A stretch of 64,000 nt of DNA from Dermacoccus nishinomiyaensis (lineage in GTDB: Bacteria; Actinomycetota; Actinomycetes; Actinomycetales; Dermatophilaceae). Every line of letters begins with the position of its first letter. The stretch's first letter is position 1. The notes beneath the pieces were generated by a model, which was given only the letters and a program-made list of their open reading frames with translations, made no database searches and was not told where the DNA came from. Of this stretch, positions 26,101 to 32,703 are shown in pieces. Where the stretch lies: the NCBI RefSeq assembly GCF_900447535.1, contig NZ_UFXX01000001.1, positions 2,108,001 through 2,172,000 of the forward strand, given 5' to 3'. Made by a program: the position numbers and the translations under genes.

Positions 26101-26930
26101 ACATCACGGGCGCGATCGTGCAGCGTCAGAGCTTCGGCGGGTGGAAGGAATCCGTCATTGGCCCCGGCGCGAAGGCGGGCGGGCCGAACTACGTCGCGCA
26201 GTTCGGCACGTGGGTGCCTGACGGCGTCGCGCGTCAGGGCGCGCCGATCATGCCGCGGGTGCGCGACCTGCTCGAGATCCTGTCGCCGCTGGCGCGAAAC
26301 GAAGCCGACCGCGAGTGGCTGCATGCGTCGCTGCGTTCCGACGCGTTCGCGTGGCGCGAGGAGCTCGGCATCGAGGCCGACCCGTCGTCGCTGCGCGCCG
26401 AGTCGAACGTCTTCCGTTACCGCCCGCAGCCGCAGGTCGTCGTGCGCGCCGAGCTCGGCGAGACTTCGGCGGACGGCGACGTCGACGCCGTCGCGGACCG
26501 CACGCTCGCCGAGGTGGCGCGACTCGTACTCGGAGCGCACCTCGTCGGTTCGAGCGTGTACCTGTCGTGGGATGTCGCGCTGCAGCCGGCGCTGACGCGC
26601 CTGGCGGCGACGGGCGAGGGACGTCAGGCACTCGTCTGGCTGAACCGCATGGGGTCGGTCGAGAGCTCGGCGCAGTTCGTCACGTGGTGCCGTGAGGGCA
26701 CGCGCGACGGCGAGCCGCTGCGCATCCGCATGGTCGGCGCGGACGCCGACGGCGAGACGGCCGCCGCGCTCGCCTCAGCTCCCGGCGAGGACCAGGGCGC
26801 GAGCATCACGCCGCTGTTCGGCGAGGTGCTGTCGACGGGACGCCGGGAACTGCTGACGTTCCTGCGCGAGCAGGCCATCTCGCGGACACTGCACCGCTTC
26901 GGCCACGTCGCGCCGGAGCTGATGCGCTGA
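23196..26930 (+). CDS. putA: Bifunctional proline dehydrogenase / pyrroline-5-carboxylate dehydrogenase
   Basis: Oxidises proline to glutamate in two steps. The 1244-residue protein has a proline-dehydrogenase barrel (about 90-480, with the FAD/substrate patch LVKGANLAMERVEAELHDWKQAPY and YLIRRLEENAAEQNFLHAMFSHD) and an aldehyde-dehydrogenase domain (about 560-1020) with catalytic Glu781 in VFGETSGKN and nucleophile Cys815 in GHAGQKCSAAS. A C-terminal extension follows. No DNA-binding domain is present, unlike enteric PutA. A 30-residue low-complexity insertion near 240-272 interrupts the barrel. ATG 23196 is called, though a TTG at 23184 lies closer to the AGGAGG at 23175. A perfect terminator hairpin follows at 26967. 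Confidence 0.95.
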   Translation: MSQITDAPRTPGATTVDTTPSDDAATFAELHDLVEDAVALANRWSDATEAGQTKAEKRTSDQLGALLRDEKGLDLAVKFVDRVARPEDNTAAARELARLSSNEATGFMGKLDAKLLGLGSRLATTMPPVVVPAARTRLRQLVGHLVVDASDPTLAKHLAKAHADGFRLNINLLGEAVLGEAEAARRTEETRKLLARDDVDYVSIKVSCLVSQISTWDAEGTVERALERLRPIYRVANGTVSDASSPSANTDDANADAGQPGGGAANVNRGDIKKKFVNVDMEEYRDLDLTIELFTRLLSEPEFHDLEAGIVLQAYLPDAVPALERLIAFAKERKANGGAGIKVRLVKGANLAMERVEAELHDWKQAPYTSKEDVDANYLRFIERATRADAMEVCRLGVASHNLYDVAMAHLLAEKRGVSEHLDVEMLQGMAPSQARAVKADVGTVLLYTPVVKREDFDVAVSYLIRRLEENAAEQNFLHAMFSHDEGAAERHKYVRDGLVGTGALSAMQDQERRFRESIDAIASTPVGPRRSPERAPIGDFFENTADSDPALPAVREWAREAVTRQPAPLTSPQLTSREMVDDVVARGVAAQAGWAGRSNAERAALLREAAREIEKRRGDLVTVAAAEGGKTIDQVDPEISEAIDFARYYADRCEELVTGMASDGARFEPHRLTLVTPPWNFPVAIPIGSVLAALASGSAVVIKPAPQTVGCVEVAMEALWAAGIPRDAAQVVRVEEDDNGRALVAHDDVDTVILTGSIETGRLFAGWRARHAGGARVFGETSGKNALVVTPAADLDLAAADLMKSAFGHAGQKCSAASLGILVGSVATSKRFREQLVDAVKSLRVGWPSDLGTTMGPVIEPPSGKLLKALTTLEPGETWLVEPKQLDDTGRLWSPGLKDGVKPGSFFHMTEVFGPVLGLMHADTLEEALELQNATQFGLTAGIHSLDEDEVTYWQEHVEAGNCYVNRHITGAIVQRQSFGGWKESVIGPGAKAGGPNYVAQFGTWVPDGVARQGAPIMPRVRDLLEILSPLARNEADREWLHASLRSDAFAWREELGIEADPSSLRAESNVFRYRPQPQVVVRAELGETSADGDVDAVADRTLAEVARLVLGAHLVGSSVYLSWDVALQPALTRLAATGEGRQALVWLNRMGSVESSAQFVTWCREGTRDGEPLRIRMVGADADGETAAALASAPGEDQGASITPLFGEVLSTGRRELLTFLREQAISRTLHRFGHVAPELMR

Positions 26931-26966
26931 CCGGTTGACGCCGAATCGGTGACCCACCGAGGTCTA

Positions 26967-27003
26967 CTGCGTGACGAGCCGTCAGGGGCGGCTCGTCACG
27001 CAG
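26967..27003 (+). terminator. putA terminator
   Basis: Perfect 15-bp stem, CTGCGTGACGAGCCG at 26967-26981 pairing with 26989-27003, with a 7-base loop and TTGGTT after it. It lies 36 bp past the putA stop. Confidence 0.85.
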
Positions 27004-27013
27004 TTGGTTCGAG

Positions 27014-27043
27014 TTGAATGTGGACGAGATTCGCGAGTGTGGG
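27014..27043 (+). repeat. Dispersed 19-bp-period repeat, locus 3 (left flank of the IS3 element)
   Basis: TGAATGTGGA precedes CGAGATTCGC at 27025, followed by GAGTGTGGG. The unit matches locus 4 on the other side of the inserted element. Confidence 0.6.
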
Positions 27044-27092
27044 CCAGACCCTAAGTGCCAGCCTGGTCGTGAGTCACTTGTGTTGAGGAGGC

Positions 27093-27515
27093 GTGGTGTT
27101 CACGGTCGAGGAAAAGCGGGATGCGGTAGTGACGTATCTGGGGTTGGCGTTCGGGCAGAAAACGGCGTGGTTGGCGCAGCAGCCGTTCACGGCGAGTCAG
27201 TTACGTCGCTGGCGTAGTGAGTATGTCCGTGGTGATCTTGACCGTGGCCTCACGCCGCGTCAGGGTGGCTCGATGGACCATATTCGCTCTGATCAGATGC
27301 GCCGGCTGGAAGAACAACTCGCCGCGCAAGAACGCCGCCACGCCACGGAAGTCGCGCGGCTACGGACCGAGGCTGACGGGCTACGTCAGGCGAACGAGTC
27401 GCTGGGAAAAGCTATCGGGCTCTTGCAACACTGGCACGCGCACGAGCCCGATACGCCCCCGACGACGCCACCCGAGCGTTCATCGCAGCCGAGAACGACC
27501 TCATCCGAGACCTGA
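27093..27515 (+). CDS. IS3 OrfA (helix-turn-helix and leucine-zipper-like protein)
   Basis: Short upstream frame of the element, 140 residues, starting at GTG 27093 or 27096 behind GAGGAGG. An N-terminal helix-turn-helix (FTVEEKRDAVVTYLGLAFGQKTAWLAQQPFTASQLRRWR) is followed by a coiled-coil-like helix (RRLEEQLAAQERRHATEVARLRTEADGL) that in IS3 mediates multimerisation. Ribosomes that shift -1 at the heptamer 27404-27410 continue into the OrfB frame and make the OrfAB transposase; those that do not shift stop at 27515 and make this protein. Confidence 0.87.
   Translation: MVFTVEEKRDAVVTYLGLAFGQKTAWLAQQPFTASQLRRWRSEYVRGDLDRGLTPRQGGSMDHIRSDQMRRLEEQLAAQERRHATEVARLRTEADGLRQANESLGKAIGLLQHWHAHEPDTPPTTPPERSSQPRTTSSET
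27404..27453 (+). other. Programmed -1 ribosomal frameshift signal
   Basis: The heptamer GGGAAAA (27404-27410) is in the proper phase in the OrfA frame (codons CTG GGA AAA). Starting at 27413, TATCGGGCTC pairs perfectly over 10 bp with GAGCCCGATA at 27444-27453 (21-base loop), a classic stimulatory stem. The OrfB frame is open from 27404 onward. The spacer between heptamer and stem is only two bases, shorter than the usual five to seven. Confidence 0.8.
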
Positions 27516-28531
27516 GCGCGCTGGCGGGGTTCAGTCAGCGCCGTGCGCTGCAGGTCGCTGGTGTCTCGCGTGGCACGTGGCACGCCCGCCACCACCATGG
27601 CCGTGACGTTGCTGCGGCGGTATCGCCTGTGCCGCAGCGTGAGCGGGAGCAGCCAGCGAGGTTGAGCGCGTCGGTGTGCGCGCGGGTCGCGGGTTTCATC
27701 AGTGCGGGGCGCACGGGCGGTTTGGGTGTCGCGGGCGCGTTCGCGAAGGCGTGGGACGAGGGCTTCATGGAAGCGAGTCTGCGTTCGTGGTGGCGTATCG
27801 CCGCGCGCGTGCGCCGCGAGCAGGCCACAGTCGAGCAGGCCACAGTCGAGCAGTCGGGCGCGGCGGGTGAGCGGGCGGTGGCGCGGGTGAAACCGCAGGT
27901 GTTGGCGACTGGCGCGAACCAGGTGTGGGCGTGGGACATCACCGACCTGCCCACCGCGTTTCGGGGTGTGGCGTTCAAGGCGTACGCGATCATCGACATC
28001 TTCAGCCGCAAGGTGATCGTCGCGAGTGTGCACCAGCGTGAGAGCACTGCTGATGCGATGGCGTTGTTCATGGCCGCGATCGCGGCGGAGGGTGGGTGCG
28101 TGCCGCAGGTCGTGCACGCCGACAACGGCGCGGTGATGCGTTCGAACCTGCTGAACGAGTTCCTCACGGCACATGGCATCGAGGTGTCGCACTCGCGTCC
28201 GCGGGTGTCGAACGACAACCCGTACATCGAGTCCGAGTTCCGCACCCTGAAGAATCGGGCGTCGTATCCGGGCGTGTTCGCGTCGCTGGTGGAGGCGAGC
28301 ACGTACGTCGCGCAGCACGTGCACTGGTACAACCATGCCCACCACCACAGTGGGATCGCGCTGTACACGCCCGCGCAGGTGCACGACGGGTCGTGGAAGA
28401 TGCTGCACGCTCGCCGCCAAGTCAGCCTCGCCTACTACCAGGCGCGTCACCCCGAACGTTTCCGCGGCCACCGCGCGCCAGTGCCCGCCCCGAAAGCGTG
28501 GGCCGGAATCAACCATCCCGGCCCTGAGTGA
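27404..28531 (+). CDS. IS3 OrfB frame (integrase-core transposase, made as OrfAB fusion)
   Basis: Catalytic part of the transposase, read in the -1 frame from the slip site; about 375 codons. An HTH_21-like region (FIAAENDLIRDLSALAGFSQRRALQVAGVSRGTW) leads to the DDE integrase core: first Asp in VWAWDITDLP, second Asp in VVHADNGAV, and Glu in NPYIESEFRTL, 35 residues after the second Asp (DX35E). A 15-base tandem duplication (27823-27852) repeats ATVEQ in the linker. Translation of this part alone from a GTG/ATG near 27629 is possible but the fused product is the expected transposase. Confidence 0.9.
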   Translation, partial: GKSYRALATLARARARYAPDDATRAFIAAENDLIRDLSALAGFSQRRALQVAGVSRGTWHARHHHGRDVAAAVSPVPQREREQPARLSASVCARVAGFISAGRTGGLGVAGAFAKAWDEGFMEASLRSWWRIAARVRREQATVEQATVEQSGAAGERAVARVKPQVLATGANQVWAWDITDLPTAFRGVAFKAYAIIDIFSRKVIVASVHQRESTADAMALFMAAIAAEGGCVPQVVHADNGAVMRSNLLNEFLTAHGIEVSHSRPRVSNDNPYIESEFRTLKNRASYPGVFASLVEASTYVAQHVHWYNHAHHHSGIALYTPAQVHDGSWKMLHARRQVSLAYYQARHPERFRGHRAPVPAPKAWAGINHPGPE

Positions 28532-28553
28532 CTCACCACAGGTTGACATCCAC

Positions 28554-28592
28554 CGAGATTCGCGAATGTGGACGAAAATCGCAGGTGGGCGG
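28554..28592 (+). repeat. Dispersed 19-bp-period repeat, locus 4 (right flank of the IS3 element)
   Basis: Two units start at 28554 (CGAGATTCGC) and 28573 (CGAAAATCGC), exactly 19 bp apart. The inner palindrome ATTCGCGAAT is perfect here. Together with locus 3 it shows the IS3 copy sits inside or beside this repeat family. Confidence 0.6.
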
Positions 28593-28631
28593 GGCCTGAG
28601 TGAGTGGGTGGCGCCGGGGGTATCCAGAGCG

Positions 28632-30365
28632 TCAGGATGTGCGCAGGGTGCCGGCGACGAGGGCGACCGGGGCGGTGTCGAGCGCGGGCGAGCAGCCGAT
28701 CGAGTCGGTGTCGACGCTCAACGTCCGGGCACCGCTGACGGGCACGCGGAGTGTCTTGGCCTGCTTGCCGCCGAGGGTGACGGTCTGCTTGGCGCTGCCG
28801 TCGACGCGGACGGTCACGGTCGTCGTACCTTCGGGCTGCATGTTCGTCCCCCCGGGCTGGGCGTCGGTGGCGCCGACGGTGAACGCCACCTCGTCGTAGC
28901 GACGATCGAGGGCGAACTGTGCCGCGGCGGTGCACGCCTGACGGTCGGTGAGCAACGGCACGACGGCGTCGTCGTACGAAGATCCGCCGACGCGCACGCT
29001 CGCCGTGCGCGCCCCGCCCGACAGCGCGCCCGACAGGGGGACGTCTCGTGGCTGCGCCGAACGACTCGACGTGGACGATGACGGCGCCGGAGCTGCGCCA
29101 TGCGACGAGGAGGAGTCGCGCAGCAGCAGCCACGCGACGAGCGCGATGAGAGCGAGACCGGCGACGAGCGTCACCGCCAGCCAGACGCTGCGCCGGTGCT
29201 GCCCCCCGCTCGAAGTGTCGCTCGTCGCCGACGCTGTGCCCAGGTGATCGGCGGGATTCGCCCCACCCGGGCCGGCCACGCCACCCACGCCGCCCGCGCC
29301 GACCGCCCCACCTGCGCCCGCAGGCAGCGCCGCCGCCGCGGCGGCGCCTGACATGGGCACGGGCGATCCGATGGGCGCGGGACTTTCCGACGCCCCTGCG
29401 GCGACGATCCGTGACGTCCGCGGCGGTGCGCTGAGCACGGGCGCGGCGGGGGCGCCGGCGAACTGCGGCGTCATGGCCCACAGTCGCTGTGCCACGGCTG
29501 CGGCATCGTCGGGGCGTTCGTGCGGGTTCTTCGCGAGCAGCTCGGCGATGAGCACCCACAGGGCATCGGGGATGTCGTCGGGGCGCGTCGGCGCGTGATC
29601 GGCGTGCAGGCGCAGCAACGCGACGGGCGAGTCCGCGTGGAACGGCACCGCGCCGCACGCCATCTCGTACAGCGTGACGCCGAGCGCGTAGAGGTCGCCC
29701 GCACGTCCGCTCGGTTGCCCGTCGCCGAGTTCGGGCGCGAGGTACTGCGGCGTGCCGATGACGTTCGCCGTCGCAACCTGCCCCGTCTGCGTGACGAGGG
29801 AGGCCACCCCGAAGTCGGCGAGCCTCGGCACGAGAGTGCCCAGCGCGTCGGTGGACGTCCGCGTCGATGCGGCGGCGGGCAAGGCGGTCTCGGTCGTAGC
29901 CCTCGACATCGCAGCCCTCGACATCGCGTCAGGGCCTTCGGCGAGCAGGACGTTCTCGGGCTTGAGGTCGCGGTGCAGCACACCCGCGCCGTGGACGGCG
30001 GCGAGGCCCTGTGCGATCTGGGCGCCGAGCGTCGCGACATCGTGCGGGGGCAGGTTGCCGCGCCGTTGCAGGAGGGCGCGCAGGGAGTCGCCGGCGACGT
30101 AGTCCATGACGATCGCGAGGCGCGGGCCCTCGACGACGAGGTCGTGCACGCGGATGACGTACGGGCTGCGCAGGCCGACGAGGAGGTTGCGTTCCTGCAG
30201 GAAGCGCGCGACGACGCCGGGGTCGTCGGCGAGTTCGGGGCGCAGCAGTTTGAAGGCCAGGGTGTGGCCGTCGACGTCATGCCCGACCCACACCTGCCCC
30301 ATCGCGCCCGAGCCGATCTGCCGCTCGAGCGTGTAGCGGCTTCCCAGCTGCCAACCCTCGCTCAC
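28632..30365 (-). CDS. Serine/threonine protein kinase (PknB-like) with extracellular domain
   Basis: Eukaryotic-type protein kinase. From GTG 30365 (GGAGGGAA upstream) the 577-residue protein has a Gly-rich loop (IGSGAMGQVW), Lys in AFKLLRPE, catalytic HRDLKPEN, metal-binding DFGVAS, and an activation loop with IGTPQYLAPE. A 40-residue Ala/Ser/Thr-rich insertion separates HRDLKPEN from DFG. A Pro/Ala/Gly-rich linker, one membrane segment (about 390-410) and a 160-residue external domain of unknown ligand follow; this domain ends in a Cys-containing beta region (ACTAAAQFALDRRYDEVAF). PASTA repeats are absent, so it is not PknB in the strict sense. It is the only gene on this strand here and its targets are unknown. 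Confidence 0.9.
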   Translation of the reverse strand: MSEGWQLGSRYTLERQIGSGAMGQVWVGHDVDGHTLAFKLLRPELADDPGVVARFLQERNLLVGLRSPYVIRVHDLVVEGPRLAIVMDYVAGDSLRALLQRRGNLPPHDVATLGAQIAQGLAAVHGAGVLHRDLKPENVLLAEGPDAMSRAAMSRATTETALPAAASTRTSTDALGTLVPRLADFGVASLVTQTGQVATANVIGTPQYLAPELGDGQPSGRAGDLYALGVTLYEMACGAVPFHADSPVALLRLHADHAPTRPDDIPDALWVLIAELLAKNPHERPDDAAAVAQRLWAMTPQFAGAPAAPVLSAPPRTSRIVAAGASESPAPIGSPVPMSGAAAAAALPAGAGGAVGAGGVGGVAGPGGANPADHLGTASATSDTSSGGQHRRSVWLAVTLVAGLALIALVAWLLLRDSSSSHGAAPAPSSSTSSRSAQPRDVPLSGALSGGARTASVRVGGSSYDDAVVPLLTDRQACTAAAQFALDRRYDEVAFTVGATDAQPGGTNMQPEGTTTVTVRVDGSAKQTVTLGGKQAKTLRVPVSGARTLSVDTDSIGCSPALDTAPVALVAGTLRTS

Positions 30366-30483
30366 GCCGAGTTCCCTCCCTGCCTCGTTGGGACGATCCT
30401 ATGGGCGCGCCGCCGCGTCTGGGGCTACTCTCGGGCACCAACCCCGACTTGCCCGCCGACCGGCGCGTGGCGTAGGAGAGATC

Positions 30484-30780
30484 ATGGCCATCTTCGCTGT
30501 CACCTACACGTATTCCGACGACGTCGCCGCCCGCGACGCCCACCGCCCCGAGCACCGCACCTACCTCTCGCAGGTCGAGGGCATGCTGCTGTCCGGACCC
30601 CTCGCCGAGCCCGACGGTGCGCTGCTCGTCATCGCCGCGCCGACGCGTGAGGATGTCGCCGAGCGCCTCGACCGCGACCCGTTCTTGCTCGAGGGCATCG
30701 TCGTCGAACGCACGATCCGCCCCTACACGCCCGTCCTCGGCTCGCAGGCGCCGACGTTCGCCGAACACCTCGAACGATGA
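30484..30780 (+). CDS. YciI-like protein
   Basis: A 98-residue protein of the YciI ferredoxin-like fold. Typical members carry a His-Asp pair used as a general acid-base; here HRPEHRTYLSQVEGMLLSGPLAE covers the equivalent region. The ATG at 30484 follows GGAGAG at 30474-30479. It overlaps the following hydrolase gene by 4 bases (ATGA), so the two are co-translated. The substrate is unknown. Confidence 0.8.
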   Translation: MAIFAVTYTYSDDVAARDAHRPEHRTYLSQVEGMLLSGPLAEPDGALLVIAAPTREDVAERLDRDPFLLEGIVVERTIRPYTPVLGSQAPTFAEHLER

Positions 30781-31979
30781 CGGAGACGCCACGCGAGCCC
30801 GCACCTGACGGCACGTCCGGTACCTCGTTCGTCGACACCTCGGGCCTCGCCGAGAGGGCAGACATTGACGAAACACCGGCGTCTGAGGGCGCATCGTCGA
30901 GCCACAAGAATATGTCGCTGTCGAACGCAGATCTGCCGGAGCCGAACCTGCCACCGATCACGAGCGTCGTCATCGACATCGGGGACGATCGCGTCGAGGT
31001 CTTCCACCGAGACAGCGGGCCTGATGATCAGCCCGACAACGCCTCGAGTGACGGGGGTGTCGACGTCCCGGGCGTGAACGCGTCGCTCGCCGTTGAGCAG
31101 CGGGAGCACTCCGCGGCTGACGCTGCGGCCGACCCTGGTGCCGCCGACACTGAGCCCCACCCCGAAGCCGCGCCGACTGGTCGCCCGACGTATGTGCTCG
31201 TTCATGGTCTCGGCGGCAGCCTCGCCAACTGGGAGCCGTTGTGGCCGTTCCTCACCGAGCACGGTCGCGTGCTGGCGCTCGACCTCGCAGGGTTCGGCCG
31301 CACGAGTGGGTCAAACCGCTCAGCCGTCTCCGACAACGTCGATCTGCTCGCGGCGTACCTGCGTCAACTCGGTCTGAGCGACGTCGTCCTCGTCGGCAAC
31401 TCGATGGGCGGGATGATCGTCGCGATGACGGCCGCGAAGCACCCTGAGCTCGTGTCGCGTCTCGTGCTCGTCGACCCCGTGCTGCCGCTGCACCCGCAGG
31501 ATCGGCCGCACTGGTCCGTGCTCGTCACCTTCTCCCTCTACATGTGTCCACCCGCGGCGCGACGCGTCATCCCGCGTTACGCCGCGCGCCGCGGCATCGA
31601 CCGCATGGGCGTCGAGGGCGTCCTGACGGTCGTCGCCGACCCGCATCGCGTGCCGAAGTGGGTGATGCGACGCTCCGTCGAGGAGGTCCGTGCTCTGGCC
31701 GAGAACCAGGACGCCGTGCCCGGGCTCGTGCGGGCCGCCAACTCGCTCGTCGTGGCTGCTGGAAGCCCGCGCTACCGTCGCGTGCTGAGCGAGTTGCGGG
31801 TGCCCGTCACGCTCGTGCACGGCGAGTGCGATCGCCTCGTGCCCGTCTCCGCGGCGCGTCGCATCGCCGCTCGTCACCCGGCCTGGACGTTCCTCGAAGG
31901 CCCCGGCCTCGGCCACGTGCCGATCTACGAGGCCGCGGGGTGGGTCGCACGCTGCATCGTGGGGGCGGCAGCGTCCTGA
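30777..31979 (+). CDS. Alpha/beta hydrolase with acidic N-terminal extension
   Basis: A 400-residue hydrolase, translationally coupled to the YciI-like protein. The first about 120 residues are disordered and acidic (Asp, Glu, Ala, Pro rich). The hydrolase fold begins near PTYVLVHGLGGSLANWEPLWPFL and has the nucleophile elbow VGNSMGGM (near 205), a likely acidic partner in LVHGECDRLVP and a catalytic His in GLGHVPIYE. The substrate is unknown. A terminator hairpin follows at 31990. Confidence 0.85.
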   Translation: MTETPREPAPDGTSGTSFVDTSGLAERADIDETPASEGASSSHKNMSLSNADLPEPNLPPITSVVIDIGDDRVEVFHRDSGPDDQPDNASSDGGVDVPGVNASLAVEQREHSAADAAADPGAADTEPHPEAAPTGRPTYVLVHGLGGSLANWEPLWPFLTEHGRVLALDLAGFGRTSGSNRSAVSDNVDLLAAYLRQLGLSDVVLVGNSMGGMIVAMTAAKHPELVSRLVLVDPVLPLHPQDRPHWSVLVTFSLYMCPPAARRVIPRYAARRGIDRMGVEGVLTVVADPHRVPKWVMRRSVEEVRALAENQDAVPGLVRAANSLVVAAGSPRYRRVLSELRVPVTLVHGECDRLVPVSAARRIAARHPAWTFLEGPGLGHVPIYEAAGWVARCIVGAAAS

Positions 31980-31989
31980 CGAGCAAGAC

Positions 31990-32017
31990 GGCCCGAGCCC
32001 GACGCCCGGCTCGGGCC
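31990..32017 (+). terminator. Terminator after the coupled hydrolase genes
   Basis: GGCCCGAGCC at 31990-31999 pairs perfectly with GGCTCGGGCC at 32008-32017 with an 8-base loop. It lies 11 bp past the stop. Confidence 0.75.
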
Positions 32018-32217
32018 GCCGATTGCCGGCGCCGTGCATGGTGTTTACCACCGCTCGCTCAGGATCGCCTCGCGCGCGCTGGTTCTGGTCGCTGGTGGAT
32101 GGCACTGTGCGTGGCGGGTGTCACCGCGTGCTGACTGGCCGCCAAGGTCACGAATGTGTCACGGTGGAGTCGATCGTCCGTCATCGTGACCCACCCCGAC
32201 CTTCCTGAGAGGACCCA

Positions 32218-32703
32218 GTGACCTTCACTCTTCGACCCGCCCGCACGCTGTCGGTGCTCGGTGCCTGCGCCGGTCTGACGCTCACGCTCGGTGCCTGCGG
32301 CAACAGCGGCGACGACCCGAGCGTGCAGGTCAGCCAGTCGAGTTCGGCCTCCGGCAAGCCCGGCGCGACACTTGCGCTGCGCAAGGCCTGCATCTCGTCG
32401 AACAGCCAGGTCGTCTCGGCGAACGCGGCGTGGAACGACGCCGTCGACTCTCATAAGGACGCCGACCTGCAGAAGGCGACGAAGACGATGGGTTCGCTCG
32501 CGGATTCGCTGCGCTCGGACGGGAAGCAGTCCGGTGATTCGTCGTTCAAGAAGAAGGCCGACGCAGCTGCGGCTCAGGTCGATGCGTTGAAGAAGGCGGA
32601 GAAGCCGGCGAAGACGGTCGACACGACGTCGTACAACAGCGCCGTCGAGGACCTCACGAGCTACTGCTCGACGATGTTCCCCCAGGCATCGAAGAGCGCC
32701 TGA
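32218..32703 (+). CDS. Secreted lipoprotein of unknown function
   Basis: A 161-residue lipoprotein: basic N-terminus, hydrophobic core and lipobox TLGAC with the lipidated Cys near residue 27. The mature part is a helical, Ala/Lys/Ser-rich protein with two Cys that could pair (ACISSN and SYCSTM near the C-terminus). Start GTG 32218 follows GAGAGGA. The last 50 bp overlap the end of the convergent gene 32654-33559. No function is recognised. Confidence 0.8.
   Translation: MTFTLRPARTLSVLGACAGLTLTLGACGNSGDDPSVQVSQSSSASGKPGATLALRKACISSNSQVVSANAAWNDAVDSHKDADLQKATKTMGSLADSLRSDGKQSGDSSFKKKADAAAAQVDALKKAEKPAKTVDTTSYNSAVEDLTSYCSTMFPQASKSA

Larger units (their letters stand above)
27056..28548 (+). 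mobile_element. IS3-family insertion sequence, apparently complete (about 1.49 kb)
   Basis: Two overlapping transposase frames joined by a -1 frameshift signal and bounded by imperfect inverted ends. The left end reads TGCCAGCCTGGTCGTGAGTC from 27056, and the right end read inward from 28548 begins TGTCAACCTGTGGTGAGTCA; both share GTGAGTCACT. Ends beginning with TG and a length near 1.5 kb fit IS3. No clear target-site duplication is seen (left flank ends CTAAG, right flank begins TCCAC). The catalytic DDE residues are present, so the element may be active. Confidence 0.85.

Noticed and set aside
23166-26540. A 1124-codon open frame antisense to putA
   Set aside because: It lies wholly on the opposite strand of a clearly coding, conserved enzyme. 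The protein is a repetitive Arg/Asp/Val/Leu/Glu mixture with no domain, the usual shadow of high-GC codon bias.
27823-27852. 15-base tandem repeat in the IS3 transposase as a regulatory element
   Set aside because: It is in frame and simply duplicates five residues in a linker, so it is noted only as an internal duplication.
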